Counted from the stretch's first letter, positions 8,359-15,945 are shown. The stretch: DNA of 36,007 nt from CAZWEZ01 sp964632795 (GCA_964632795.1 CAZWEZ010000029.1:1-36007), one strand, 5' to 3'. Numbers and translations: made by a program. Notes: generated from the sequence alone by a model not told the origin.

Positions 8359-10263
8359 ATGACCGACCGCTACATGGAAGCCCATGCCCGCTCGCTCGAC
8401 GACCCGGATGGGTTCTGGGGCGAGGCGGCCGAGGACATCCACTGGATCAGGAAGTGGGACAAGGTCCTCGACGACTCCAACAAGCCGTTCTACCGCTGGT
8501 TCACCGGCGGCGTCCTCAACACGTGCTACAACGCGCTCGACCGCCATGTCGAGGATGGACGGGCCGACCAGGCGGCGTTGATCTACGATTCGCCGGTCAC
8601 CGACACCATCCGCACCTACACCTACCGGGAACTGCGCGACGTCGTCGCCCGTTTCGCCGGGGTGCTGGCCGGCCAGGGGGTGGCCAAGGGCGACCGGGTG
8701 ATCATCTACATGCCGATGGTGCCCGAGGGGATGATCGCCATGCTGGCCTGCGCGCGGATCGGCGCCGTCCATTCGGTGGTCTTCGGGGGCTTCGCGGCCA
8801 ACGAGCTGGCGATCAGGATCGACGACGCCAAGCCCAAGGCGATCGTCTCCGCCTCGTGCGGCATCGAGGCCGGGCGGATCATCGAGTACAAGCCCCTGCT
8901 CGACGGGGCGATCGAAGCCGCCGCCTACAAGCCGGCGACCTGCATCATCCTGCAACGGCCCCAGGCCGTCGCCGAGTTGACCGCCGGGCGCGACCTCGAC
9001 TGGGACCAGGCCATGAAGGCGGCCTCGCCCGCCGACTGCGTGCCGGTGGCCGCCACCGATCCGCTCTACATCCTCTACACCTCGGGCACCACCGGCATCC
9101 CAAAGGGCGTGGTGCGGGACAACGGCGGCCACCTGGTGGCCCTCAAGTGGACCATGAAGGCGGTCTACGACGTGGACCCGGGAGACGTCTACTGGGCGGC
9201 GTCGGACGTCGGTTGGGTGGTCGGCCATTCCTACATCGTCTATGCGCCGCTGTTCCACGGCTGCACCACGATCCTGTTCGAGGGCAAGCCGGTCGGCACC
9301 CCGGACGCCGGGGTGTTCTGGCGGGTGATCTCCCAGCACAAGGTCAAGGTGATGTTCACCGCGCCGACCGCGTTCCGCGCCATCAAGCGCGAGGACCCCG
9401 ATGCCGAGCTGATGAAGAAGTACGACCTGTCCGACTTCAAGACCCTGTTCCTGGCCGGCGAACGGCTGGACCCGGACACCCTCCACTGGGCCGAAAGCAA
9501 CCTCGGCACCGACGTCATCGACCACTGGTGGCAGACCGAGAGCGGCTGGCCGATGGCCGCCAACTGCATCGGCCTGCACCACTACCCGATCAAGCCCGGC
9601 TCGCCGACCAAGCCGGTGCCGGGCTGGGACGTGCGGGTCGTCGACGCCCAGTGCAAGGAGATGGCGACCGGCGACATCGGCGCCATCGTGGTCCGCCTGC
9701 CGATGCCCCCGGGAACCCTGCCCACCCTGTGGAACGCCGACGACAAGTACATCGAATCCTACCTCGCCGAATTCCCCGGCTACTACAAGACGGCGGACGC
9801 CGGGTTCTTCGACGAGGACGGCTACATCTCGATCATGGCCCGCACCGACGACATCATCAACGTCGCCGGCCACCGGCTGTCCACCGGCGGCATGGAAGAG
9901 GTGCTGTCCAACCACCCCGACGTTGCCGAATGCGCCGTCATCGGGGTCGCCGACCAGCTCAAGGGGCAGCTTCCGCTGGGCTTCCTGGTGCTGAAGGCGG
10001 GCGTCGAGCGGCCCCACGGCGAGATCGTCGCCGAGGTGGTCAAGATGGTCCGCGAGCGGATCGGCCCGGTGGCCGCCTTCAAGCAGGCGACGGTGATCCA
10101 GCGCCTGCCCAAGACCCGCTCGGGCAAGATCCTGCGTGGCACCATGCAGAAGATCGCCGACAACGAGGACTACAAGATACCCGCCACCGTCGACGACCCC
10201 GCCATCTTCGACGAGATCGCCGAAGCCCTGGAAAGCGTCGGCTACGGCAAGGCGCGCGCGTAA
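8359..10263 (+). CDS. prpE: Propionyl-CoA synthetase (PrpE type)
   Basis: 634 residues from the ATG at 8359 (MTDRYMEAHARS); the frame is open upstream to 8275, but this start matches where the acetyl/propionyl-CoA synthetase N-terminal domain begins. It converts propionate, ATP and CoA to propionyl-CoA. Seen: FWGEAAEDIHWIRKWDKVLDD and FYRWFTGGVLNTCYNALDRH (N-terminal signature), YTSGTTGIPKGVVRD near residue 239, DHWWQTESGWP near 389, GYYKTADAGFFDEDGYI, and the regulatory/catalytic lysine in KTRSGKILRGTM near 588. The RWFTGG..NTCYNALDRHV signature points to PrpE/ACSS3 rather than acetyl-CoA synthetase. Product feeds methylmalonyl or methylcitrate routes, neither of which is visible here. Confidence 0.92.
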   Translation: MTDRYMEAHARSLDDPDGFWGEAAEDIHWIRKWDKVLDDSNKPFYRWFTGGVLNTCYNALDRHVEDGRADQAALIYDSPVTDTIRTYTYRELRDVVARFAGVLAGQGVAKGDRVIIYMPMVPEGMIAMLACARIGAVHSVVFGGFAANELAIRIDDAKPKAIVSASCGIEAGRIIEYKPLLDGAIEAAAYKPATCIILQRPQAVAELTAGRDLDWDQAMKAASPADCVPVAATDPLYILYTSGTTGIPKGVVRDNGGHLVALKWTMKAVYDVDPGDVYWAASDVGWVVGHSYIVYAPLFHGCTTILFEGKPVGTPDAGVFWRVISQHKVKVMFTAPTAFRAIKREDPDAELMKKYDLSDFKTLFLAGERLDPDTLHWAESNLGTDVIDHWWQTESGWPMAANCIGLHHYPIKPGSPTKPVPGWDVRVVDAQCKEMATGDIGAIVVRLPMPPGTLPTLWNADDKYIESYLAEFPGYYKTADAGFFDEDGYISIMARTDDIINVAGHRLSTGGMEEVLSNHPDVAECAVIGVADQLKGQLPLGFLVLKAGVERPHGEIVAEVVKMVRERIGPVAAFKQATVIQRLPKTRSGKILRGTMQKIADNEDYKIPATVDDPAIFDEIAEALESVGYGKARA

Positions 10264-10369
10264 GCGGGTTTGATTTCGACGGGGCCGGTCGACCAACACC
10301 GTCAACTACTCGAGCGAACTGCCCCTCGCCCAGGGCATTCCCTTTGGTTCGGTGGGCTGATACCGGCGG

Positions 10370-11158
10370 TCAGGCCTGTTCCGGCTCCGGCTTTGCCGCC
10401 GGTTCGCTTGCCGGCTCCGGCTCCGTCACCGGTTCCGCCGCTGGCTCCGGCTCCGGCTTTGCCGCCGGTTCGCTTGCCGGCTCCGGCTCCGCCGCCGTTT
10501 CCGCCGCCGGCTCCGGCTCCGGCTTTGCCGCCGGTTCGCTTGCCGGCTCCGGCTCCGTCACCGGTTCCGCCGCTGGCTCCGGCTCCGGCTTCGCCGCCGG
10601 TTTGTCTTCGGCCGGTTTCTTGCCGTGGACGGTGCCGGCGCGGGCGCGGGCGATGTCGACCGCCTTCTCCAGGTCGGCCCCCGAACACAGGCCCAGGGCG
10701 ACCGGGTTCTGGGGCTTGATATTGATGGTGTTCCAGTGGCTCTTGTCGCGGATCGTGTTGATGGTCGGCTTGGTGGTGCCGATCAGCTTGGAGATCTGAG
10801 CGTCGGACAGCTCGGGGTAGTTCTTGAGCAGCCAGGAAATCGCGTCGGGCCGGTCCTGGCGCTTGGAGACCGGGGTGTAGCGGGCGCCCGTGGGCTTGCT
10901 CCGGGGCATCAGCACGCTGGGCGCCGCCGCCACCAGCCGGGCCTCGGGATCGGCCGAGCAGCGGTCGATCTCGTCCTGGGTCAGCTCGCCGTTGGTGATC
11001 GGGTCCAGGCCCTGCATGCCGATCGCCACCTCGTTGTCGGCGATCGCCTGCACCTCGAGCGGATGCAGGCCGCAGTATTCCGAGACCTGCTCGAAGGTGA
11101 GGGCCGTGTTCTCGACCAGCCAAACGGCCGTCGCCTTGGGCATGAGGGGATGCGCCAT
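10370..11158 (-). CDS. trcR: TrcR (DUF1013) cell-cycle transcriptional regulator with repeat tail
   Basis: 262 residues from the ATG at 11158 (MAHPLMPKATAVWLVENTALTF). The first 190 residues match the alphaproteobacterial DUF1013/TrcR family, a regulator reported to work in the cell-cycle network: EYCGLHPLEVQAIADNEVA, DPITNGELTQDEIDRC, PDAISWLLKNYPELSDAQISKLIGTTKPTINTIRDKSHWN. The SDAQISKLIGTTKPTINTIRD segment looks like a helix-turn-helix. The last 70 residues are a Pro/Glu/Ala array made of 22-residue repeats, unlike the compact family core. A promoter-like pair and a hairpin lie upstream. Converges with prpE (106 bases between stops, no clear terminator seen). Confidence 0.9.
   Translation of the reverse strand: MAHPLMPKATAVWLVENTALTFEQVSEYCGLHPLEVQAIADNEVAIGMQGLDPITNGELTQDEIDRCSADPEARLVAAAPSVLMPRSKPTGARYTPVSKRQDRPDAISWLLKNYPELSDAQISKLIGTTKPTINTIRDKSHWNTINIKPQNPVALGLCSGADLEKAVDIARARAGTVHGKKPAEDKPAAKPEPEPAAEPVTEPEPASEPAAKPEPEPAAETAAEPEPASEPAAKPEPEPAAEPVTEPEPASEPAAKPEPEQA
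10385..10600. repeat. 66-bp-period tandem repeat inside trcR
   Basis: The motif CTCCGGCTTTGCCGCC recurs at 10385, 10451 and 10517, and as a variant at 10583, exactly 66 bp apart. In the trcR frame each unit encodes 22 residues of the pattern PEPEPAAEP..EPEPASEPAAK. The first and third protein units are nearly identical; the middle one reads ETAAEP where the others read EPVTEP. This looks like recent unit duplication rather than old divergence. Confidence 0.92.
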
Positions 11159-11192
11159 CGTCGGTGACCTTGTTGTGGATACCCGAATGCAC

Positions 11193-11218
11193 GTCACCCC
11201 CGGACTACCGGGGGTGAC
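11193..11218. other. Perfect 11-bp hairpin in the trcR leader
   Basis: Arms GTCACCCCCGG (11193-11203) and CCGGGGGTGAC (11208-11218) pair perfectly around the loop ACTA. It lies between the quinone oxidoreductase stop and trcR. It sits between a promoter-like sequence and the trcR start, so it would be in the trcR 5' leader. No T-run follows on the minus strand, so a terminator is less likely than a leader structure or operator. Confidence 0.55.
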
Positions 11219-11235
11219 TTGACTTAATCGGCCTC

Positions 11236-11265
11236 TATATAGCCCCGGGACGGGCGCCGGGTCAA
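11236..11265 (-). promoter_or_regulatory. Candidate sigma-70-type promoter of trcR
   Basis: On the minus strand TTGACC (11260-11265) and TATATA (11236-11241) are separated by 18 bases, close to the housekeeping consensus. Transcription would begin near 11229, about 70 bases before the trcR ATG, and include the hairpin at 11193-11218. Confidence 0.5.
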
Positions 11266-11285
11266 ACCGGGTTTGACCGCTGGTA

Positions 11286-12281
11286 TCAGGGGACCAGCAT
11301 GATTTTTCCGATGTGGACGCTGCTCTCCATGAGACGGTGGGCCTCGGCGGCCTCGGCGAGGGGGAAGGTGGCGTGGACCACCGGGCGAATCCGGCCGTCG
11401 GCGATCAGCGGCCATACGCGTTCCTTCAGCGCGGCGGCGATCTCGCCCTTGCGCTCGACCGAGCGCGGGCGCAGCGTCGAGCCGGTGATGGTCAGGCGCT
11501 TGAGCATCACCTCCATGAAGTCGATCTCGGCCCGGCTGCCGGCGAGGAAGGCGATGGAAACCAGCCGCCCGTCAACCGCCAGGGCCTTGATGTCGCGGGC
11601 CAGGTAGTCGCCGCCGACCATGTCCAGCACCACGTCCACCCCATGGCCGCCGGTGAACTCCTTGGCCGCGGCGACGAAGTCCGCGTGCCGGTAGTTGACC
11701 GCCCGTTCGGCGCCCAGCTCCAGGCAGGCGGCGCATTTCTCGTCGCTCCCGGCGGTGACCATGACCCGCGAGCCGAGGCGGTCGGCGATCTGGATGGCGG
11801 CGGTGCCGATGCCGCTGGAGCCGCCGTGGACCAGCAGGCTCTCGCCCGCCTTCAGGGCGGCGCGCTCGAAGACGTTGGTCCACACGGTGAAGAAGGTCTC
11901 GGGCAGGGCCGCCGCGTGGACCATGTCCAGGCCGTCGGGGACCGGCAGGCACTGGGGCGCCGGGGCGGCGCAGTATTGGGCGTAGCCGCCGCCGGCGACC
12001 AGCGCGCACACCGCGTCGCCAGGCTTCCAGGCGCCGACCCCGTCGCCGCTCTCGGCCACCGTACCGGCGATCTCCAGGCCGGGGATGTCGGTGACGCCGG
12101 GGGGCGGCGCGTAGTGCCCCTGGCGCTGGATGACGTCGGGGCGGTTGACGCCGGCCGCCGCGACCTCGATCAGCACCTCGCCGGGGCCCGGGCGGGGCAG
12201 CGGGCGGCGGCAGGGGGTCAGGACCTCGGGGCCGCCGGGTTCGGCGATCTCGACGCAGGCCATGGTCGGGGATTCGGTCAT
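11286..12281 (-). CDS. NAD(P)H:quinone oxidoreductase, zinc-independent MDR family (PIG3-like)
   Basis: 331 residues from the ATG at 12281, preceded by aaaaggagtt. A medium-chain dehydrogenase/reductase without the zinc cysteines. Seen: GEVLIEVAAAGVNRPDVIQRQGHY, PGLEIAGTVAESG, AAALPETFFTVWTNVFERA, the cofactor-binding segment LLVHGGSSGIGTAAIQIA, and HIGKIMLVP at the C-terminus. The ALPETFFTVW segment is characteristic of the PIG3/TP53I3-like quinone oxidoreductase branch, which uses NADPH. It diverges from the DUF1192 gene (64 bases between starts). Physiological substrate is unknown. Confidence 0.88.
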   Translation of the reverse strand: MTESPTMACVEIAEPGGPEVLTPCRRPLPRPGPGEVLIEVAAAGVNRPDVIQRQGHYAPPPGVTDIPGLEIAGTVAESGDGVGAWKPGDAVCALVAGGGYAQYCAAPAPQCLPVPDGLDMVHAAALPETFFTVWTNVFERAALKAGESLLVHGGSSGIGTAAIQIADRLGSRVMVTAGSDEKCAACLELGAERAVNYRHADFVAAAKEFTGGHGVDVVLDMVGGDYLARDIKALAVDGRLVSIAFLAGSRAEIDFMEVMLKRLTITGSTLRPRSVERKGEIAAALKERVWPLIADGRIRPVVHATFPLAEAAEAHRLMESSVHIGKIMLVP

Positions 12282-12345
12282 GGGTTCAACTCCTTTTCCC
12301 CGGTAGTATAGTGAGCACCCGGCGTTGACAAGGGGAGGTGCGGCG

Positions 12346-12528
12346 ATGGACGCGGAAGACCTGGAACCCAAAAAGAAGAAACCCAAGCCCAAGGACCTCG
12401 AGGTGATGTCGATCGAGGCGCTGGGCGAGTACATCGTCGAGCTGGAAGCCGAGATCGAACGTGCCCGCCAGACCATCGAGTCCAAGCAGGGCGCCCGTTT
12501 CCAAGCCGAATCCGTGTTCAAGAAATAA
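12346..12528 (+). CDS. DUF1192 small protein
   Basis: 60 residues from the ATG at 12346, with aggggaggtg just upstream. The sequence EALGEYIVELEAEIERARQTIESKQ matches the short helical DUF1192 proteins found across Alphaproteobacteria; the N-terminus is lysine-rich (KKKKPKPKD). Role unknown. It is the last gene of core-genome type before the AT-richer island that starts just after its stop. Confidence 0.85.
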   Translation: MDAEDLEPKKKKPKPKDLEVMSIEALGEYIVELEAEIERARQTIESKQGARFQAESVFKK

Positions 12529-12603
12529 CGCCGCCCCTACCATCGCGACGGCGGGATGGAGTATCATTTCAGCGCTAGCCGCCGTGCCTCTTCGATCTGG
12601 ATT

Positions 12604-12705
12604 CACATATGCAATATTACATATTGTGTTGAAGTAGGAAATTTCCTATAAAGGGGGCAACACACCCCCCACGCCTCTCAACGATGCGCACCAGGGGGGT
12701 TTTTT
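12604..12705 (+). promoter_or_regulatory. Structured leader/attenuator-like region upstream of the Abi_2 gene
   Basis: Between the DUF1192 stop and the Abi gene lie several folded elements: hairpin arms CACATATG (12604-12611) and CATATTGTG (12620-12628), the palindrome TAGGAAATTTCCTA (12635-12648), G5 at 12653-12657, C6 at 12665-12670, and G6 at 12694-12699 followed directly by six T, which touch the ATG. C6 can pair either with the upstream G5 or with the downstream G6 that precedes the T-run, a terminator/antiterminator layout. TTGTGT (12624-12629) and TATAAA (12647-12652), 17 bases apart, could be the promoter. This could be an attenuator or the end of a separate small RNA. Confidence 0.5.
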
Positions 12706-13626
12706 ATGGGGATCAATATGGGGGAGCCGTTTAACAAACCCGCATTGAATCTTAATGATCAGATTAACCTTCTTGTCAAACGTGGATTGGCTATTGCTAA
12801 TAGAGACAGGGCGGTTAACTGCTTAGAATTTATCGGGTACTACCGATTGTCTGCATACATGCTCCCCTTCCAACAAAAAGAGGAAGAGGGCGCTAACCGC
12901 CATATATTTAAGCCCGGTGTCACCTTTGGGCAGATACTCAAACTCTACGTATTTGACAGAAAACTCCGGTTGTTAGTTTTGGACGCTGTTGAGAGAATTG
13001 AGATTGCCCTAAGGTCGGTGATCTCCAACACACTGAGCATTGATCACGGCCCTCATTGGTACACCGACCCGGCCCACTTTAAAGAAGAATTTGACCATGG
13101 AAATTTATTAATAAAGATAAAGGAAGGTATTAGAGAAGTTGAAGCCCGCAATCCATCCATTAAACATTACTTTTCAAAATACAATTCTCCAAATTTACCT
13201 CCAAGTTGGATGATTTTTGAAGTACTTCCTTTTGGTCGTATTTCCCATATCTTCGGAGCGCTAGACCTCCAATATCGGAAAACTATTGCGAAGCGGTTTT
13301 GTCTTCATTATACGATATTTTATTCCTGGATACATAATATTTCAATTTTACGAAACATTTGTGCCCATCAGGGGCGTGTATGGAATAGAAACTTTGGCGT
13401 CAAGCCGAAGGCAATGAAGAACTTGGCGGCGCATTTCGACGATAACAGTAAGTTTTACGCTCAAGCTGTCGTCATCAAGGTTCTTCTGGATGTCATTGCT
13501 GGACACTCACTTTGGGCGGATCGACTAAAAGAATTACTTGAGGAATACCCTTCTGCTTCGCCGGCAGTGATGGGATTTCCGGTTGGCTGGGAGGAAACAA
13601 CCCTTTGGAAGCCAAAGGGGGAGTAG
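12706..13626 (+). CDS. Abi_2 family (AbiD/AbiF-like) abortive infection protein
   Basis: 306 residues from ATG 12706, or 302 from ATG 12718, which has a GGGG spaced ahead of it. The start (LNLNDQINLLVKRGL.I..RDRA.NCLEFIGYYRLSAYMLPF) and middle (FGQILKLYVFDRKLRLLVLDAVERIEIALRSVI) are typical of Abi_2. RNICAHQGRVWN near residues 216-227 contains the Rx4H motif (Arg216, His221) of HEPN-type ribonucleases, so RNA cleavage during phage infection is the likely activity; this is inferred from the family. The gene is visibly AT-richer than its neighbours, a sign of transfer. The last residues (LWKPKGE) resemble the end of the Sel1 protein at 13835-14416. Confidence 0.85.
   Translation: MGINMGEPFNKPALNLNDQINLLVKRGLAIANRDRAVNCLEFIGYYRLSAYMLPFQQKEEEGANRHIFKPGVTFGQILKLYVFDRKLRLLVLDAVERIEIALRSVISNTLSIDHGPHWYTDPAHFKEEFDHGNLLIKIKEGIREVEARNPSIKHYFSKYNSPNLPPSWMIFEVLPFGRISHIFGALDLQYRKTIAKRFCLHYTIFYSWIHNISILRNICAHQGRVWNRNFGVKPKAMKNLAAHFDDNSKFYAQAVVIKVLLDVIAGHSLWADRLKELLEEYPSASPAVMGFPVGWEETTLWKPKGE
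13606..13626 (+). repeat. 3'-end tag, copy A
   Basis: TGGAAGCCAAAGGGGGAGTA plus G; 19 of 21 positions match copy C (16184-16204), and copy B (14396-14416) differs at one further position. It forms the last codons and stop of the Abi gene (W-K-P-K-G-E-stop). Confidence 0.7.
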
Positions 13627-13834
13627 GATCGATCACTCCTCCTCGATCCGCAGGGCGGCCTCGCCATCGCCGTCGGTCCAGGTGGTGTCGGTTGATACCG
13701 CCTCACCAGCTGGGAAGAGGCCGTTGTCTGCCGTGCCTCGGCAACGAGCGCACAGCCGATTGCCTGGCCTCGACGACCCCCCTACCATCGCGCCGCTCGA
13801 ATGCGTTATATTCGCGTGGACGGGGAGGGGCTCG

Positions 13835-14416
13835 ATGAGGAGATCACTCGCGGCGGCGTTGGTCTGGTTGGTGGTGTGCCTCGCTGCTCCTACCCAGGCT
13901 GGGTACAACGAGGGTGTGGCGGCCTATGAACGGGGCGACTATGCGACGGCGCTCCGCGAGTTCAGGTCGTTGGCCGCCCAGGGCTACGCCCATGCCCAGC
14001 ACAACCTCGGAGTCATGTATGAAAATGACCAGGGCGTGCCGCAGGACTACGCCGAGGCCGTCAGGTGGTATCGCAAGGCGGCTGCCCAGGGCTACGCCCG
14101 TGCCCAGAACAACCTCGGTGGTATGTACCACGGTGGCAAGGGCGTGCCGCAGGACTACGCCGAGGCCGTCAGGTGGTATCGCAAGGCAGCCGAGCAGGGC
14201 TTCACTGAGGCCCAGGACAACCTCGGCTTCATGTTCGGCGAAGGCCGGGGCGTGCTGCAGGACTATGTGCAGGCGCATATGTGGTTCAACCTTGCCGCAA
14301 CAACCGGAAACAAAAACGCAGGGAATAACCGGGACGCAATCGCCAACCGAATGACCCCCTCCCAGATCGAAGAGGCCCAGCGGTTGGCGCGGGAGTGGAG
14401 GCCGAAGGGGGAGTAA
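13835..14416 (+). CDS. Secreted Sel1-repeat (TPR-like) protein
   Basis: 193 residues from the ATG at 13835, preceded by ggggagggg. The signal peptide spans about residues 1-23 (LVWLVVCLAAPTQA). It then holds Sel1-like repeats with a 36-residue (108-bp) period: AEAVRWYRKAAAQGYARAQNNLG and its neighbours, ending in AHMWFNLAATTGN, a common terminal Sel1 motif. These repeats form helical scaffolds for protein-protein contacts, usually in the periplasm. It is GC-rich compared with the Abi gene and with the genes after it. Its last 31 bases recur at 16173-16203. Partner unknown. The 208 bases upstream (13627-13834) hold no gene I can support. Confidence 0.88.
   Translation: MRRSLAAALVWLVVCLAAPTQAGYNEGVAAYERGDYATALREFRSLAAQGYAHAQHNLGVMYENDQGVPQDYAEAVRWYRKAAAQGYARAQNNLGGMYHGGKGVPQDYAEAVRWYRKAAEQGFTEAQDNLGFMFGEGRGVLQDYVQAHMWFNLAATTGNKNAGNNRDAIANRMTPSQIEEAQRLAREWRPKGE
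14396..14416 (+). repeat. 3'-end tag, copy B
   Basis: The final bases of the Sel1 gene (tggaggccgaagggggagta, then a). The stretch 14385-14415 is identical over 31 bases to 16173-16203 (copy C). Confidence 0.85.
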
Positions 14417-14439
14417 GGAAGGAGCAAATAAGGATCGTC

Positions 14440-14580
14440 ATGCCGATATGGAAATTAGAACCGCTTGATCTGAATGATGACAATTGGAGGGGTAGTAGCT
14501 ACCTCAAGCCAGTAATCGTGAGGGCGGAGAACGAAGAACGGACTCGCCGCCGCCATCGGTCCAGGCGTCGGTTGGGATAG
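14440..14580 (+). pseudogene. Truncated conserved small protein with a foreign C-terminus
   Basis: 46 residues from the ATG at 14440. The N-terminus MPIWKLEPLDLNDDNWRGSS and YLKPVIVRAENEERTR resembles a small alphaproteobacterial protein of unknown function that I recall with the pattern LTP.DL.DPNW..S....PVIVRA.SE..AR. After that point the frame turns into an arginine-rich tail (RRRHRSRRRLG) encoded by sequence resembling 13655-13700. The normal C-terminus therefore seems replaced. It may be a relic rather than a working gene. Confidence 0.5.
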
Positions 14581-14595
14581 ATGGAGGTTTGTGAG

Positions 14596-15006
14596 ATGTA
14601 TATAAAAACCACGATTACATTTTTCCTTGTGATCAATTTGTTATTCATTCCCTCTAAGTCATACGCCTGTTCTTTAAACGATATAGATGTTTCAATATCG
14701 TCTTGGCACATTTCAACATTGTCCGACCCAAATGGCTCTAACGATCTGATACAATTGAAGGGTATTGGGATTATCAACAATAAGTGCCGAGATGCCATCG
14801 GGGTTCAAGTCCAACTAACGGGATACGATTCCGAAAACACACCGATTGCGACAGAAATTTTTTGGCCCTTTTCAATCACTAATATTCCTACGGGCGAAAA
14901 CCCTTTCAATTTGAAGGGGCATATAATCACGGTGTTTGATGACAATTTGCATAGGAGGCTCAAAACTCTTGGAGTACGAATTTTAAGAATCAAAAAATGG
15001 AAATAG
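14596..15006 (+). CDS. Secreted hypothetical protein, FxLYD-like fold possible
   Basis: 136 residues from the ATG at 14596, with GGAGG at 14583-14587. The N-terminus MYIKTTITFFLVINLLFIPS then KSYA is a clear signal peptide, with a cysteine right after the predicted cleavage point, but no standard lipobox. The mature part has alternating strands: IQLKGIGIINNKCRDAIGVQ, VQLTGYDSENTPIATEIF, ITNIPTGENPFNL. The G.I.N......VQV.L.GYD..N pattern resembles FxLYD domains of bacterial surface proteins. Base composition is clearly AT-rich, like the Abi gene, which suggests transfer. No function assigned. Confidence 0.65.
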   Translation: MYIKTTITFFLVINLLFIPSKSYACSLNDIDVSISSWHISTLSDPNGSNDLIQLKGIGIINNKCRDAIGVQVQLTGYDSENTPIATEIFWPFSITNIPTGENPFNLKGHIITVFDDNLHRRLKTLGVRILRIKKWK

Positions 15007-15122
15007 ATCAATCCATCACCTAAGCCCCCGGTTAATACGCCATGCATTCATAATGGTGGCCTGCCCCTCAGTCGATGCCATTGGCAATGTCGGATGTTCC
15101 TTTCTTGGCTAGATTCGGCAGT
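15007..15122. other. Short intergenic stretch of the island, no feature seen
   Basis: Between the secreted protein gene and the stop of the minus-strand small gene I see no credible frame, strong hairpin or repeat. Confidence 0.5.
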
Positions 15123-15272
15123 TCAAGCCACCCCGCCATTACGTCTGCAACCCACACCCGCTACATCTAGTCCCGACCGTCCGTCAGCCTTGGACGGGTG
15201 TTTCTTGTCGAACTGGCCTAATTGACCAGCTTTGCGAGCTTCCTCAAGGCTCAGGTATTTACCGCGTGACAT
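15123..15272 (-). CDS. Small hypothetical protein (49 residues)
   Basis: Reads from an ATG at 15272 to a TGA at 15123-15125. The N-terminus MSRGKYLSLEEARKAGQLGQ and FDKKHPSKAD resembles small proteins I recall in alphaproteobacterial genomes (SRGKYLSLEEARK....FAKEHPS.GD). The second half (SGLDVAGVGCRRNGGVA) does not look like that family, so the C-terminus may be truncated or altered. The start lies one base after the stop of the upstream membrane protein gene, implying coupled translation. Confidence 0.5.
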   Translation of the reverse strand: MSRGKYLSLEEARKAGQLGQFDKKHPSKADGRSGLDVAGVGCRRNGGVA

Positions 15273-15273
15273 C

Positions 15274-15945
15274 TTACAATCGCCTTTCTAGGTCAAGCTC
15301 ACCTTCAAGATATCGCTGCATCCGGTCCAGCATAGTCGAGGCTATTCGAGATAATCTTTCGTGTTCAACGGAAAAAAACGACAATTCCGGCGGATTAGGC
15401 ACTGTCCTATCTAAACGATCTAGCCACTGTTTCAAATTTGGAGATATCTCATTAGCCTTTAGTAAGGTATCATTTCTCCAAGTCTTGAAACAATCAAGCC
15501 AATTTGATCTTTCAAACTTGGCTTTATCCTCGAATTGCTTATTCCGTAGCTTTATACCGTTACTCCTTAACTGCCATAATTCGTCCACTAATCGTTGACG
15601 TTTTTCGCGATCAAATATTCGTTTATCAAGATCATCGATTTTGATATTTAGTCTTTGTTCCCTATCGTCTGCACTAGTTGCAGCTTCGCTTTCAAAGCGC
15701 GGCGGTGTGAAAATAAAATTGATTGTAAAGAGCGCCGCAAAAATTGCCAGGAAAGCACCGATACCAAATGACACGGTCACGTCTAATTCCTCCAGAACCG
15801 AGTCTTCCCCGGCTCGATAAAGGTGAATGAAAGCGCCAACCATGAAAAATATTGGCGGCAAAAGTATCCGCCATCCTCCAAAAAATTTACACGTGTCAAT
15901 AAATGCGCGCCAGAAAACACGCGGCCAATATGTCGCTGTGTCCAT
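15274..15945 (-). CDS. Membrane protein with two TM segments and a coiled coil, hypothetical
   Basis: 223 residues from the ATG at 15945; a GTG at 15972 would add nine. Two hydrophobic segments, about 24-44 (WRILLPPIFFMVGAFIHLY) and 57-80 (VSFGIGAFLAIFAALFTINF), are followed by a long charged helical region (REQRLNIKIDDLDKRIFDRE, KRQRLVDELWQLRSNGIKLR) and a C-terminal helix rich in Arg and Glu. No enzymatic motif is recognised. It is AT-rich and sits inside the accessory island together with the Abi gene. A membrane anchor with a cytoplasmic coiled coil would fit a sensor or effector, but this is only inference. Confidence 0.65.
   Translation of the reverse strand: MDTATYWPRVFWRAFIDTCKFFGGWRILLPPIFFMVGAFIHLYRAGEDSVLEELDVTVSFGIGAFLAIFAALFTINFIFTPPRFESEAATSADDREQRLNIKIDDLDKRIFDREKRQRLVDELWQLRSNGIKLRNKQFEDKAKFERSNWLDCFKTWRNDTLLKANEISPNLKQWLDRLDRTVPNPPELSFFSVEHERLSRIASTMLDRMQRYLEGELDLERRL

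Noticed and set aside
8137..10305. Long minus-strand open frame (722 codons)
   Set aside because: Antisense to the clear propionyl-CoA synthetase gene; composition is a shadow of it.
10385..10600. CRISPR or intergenic satellite
   Set aside because: The 66-bp period is a multiple of three, has no spacers and lies wholly within trcR.
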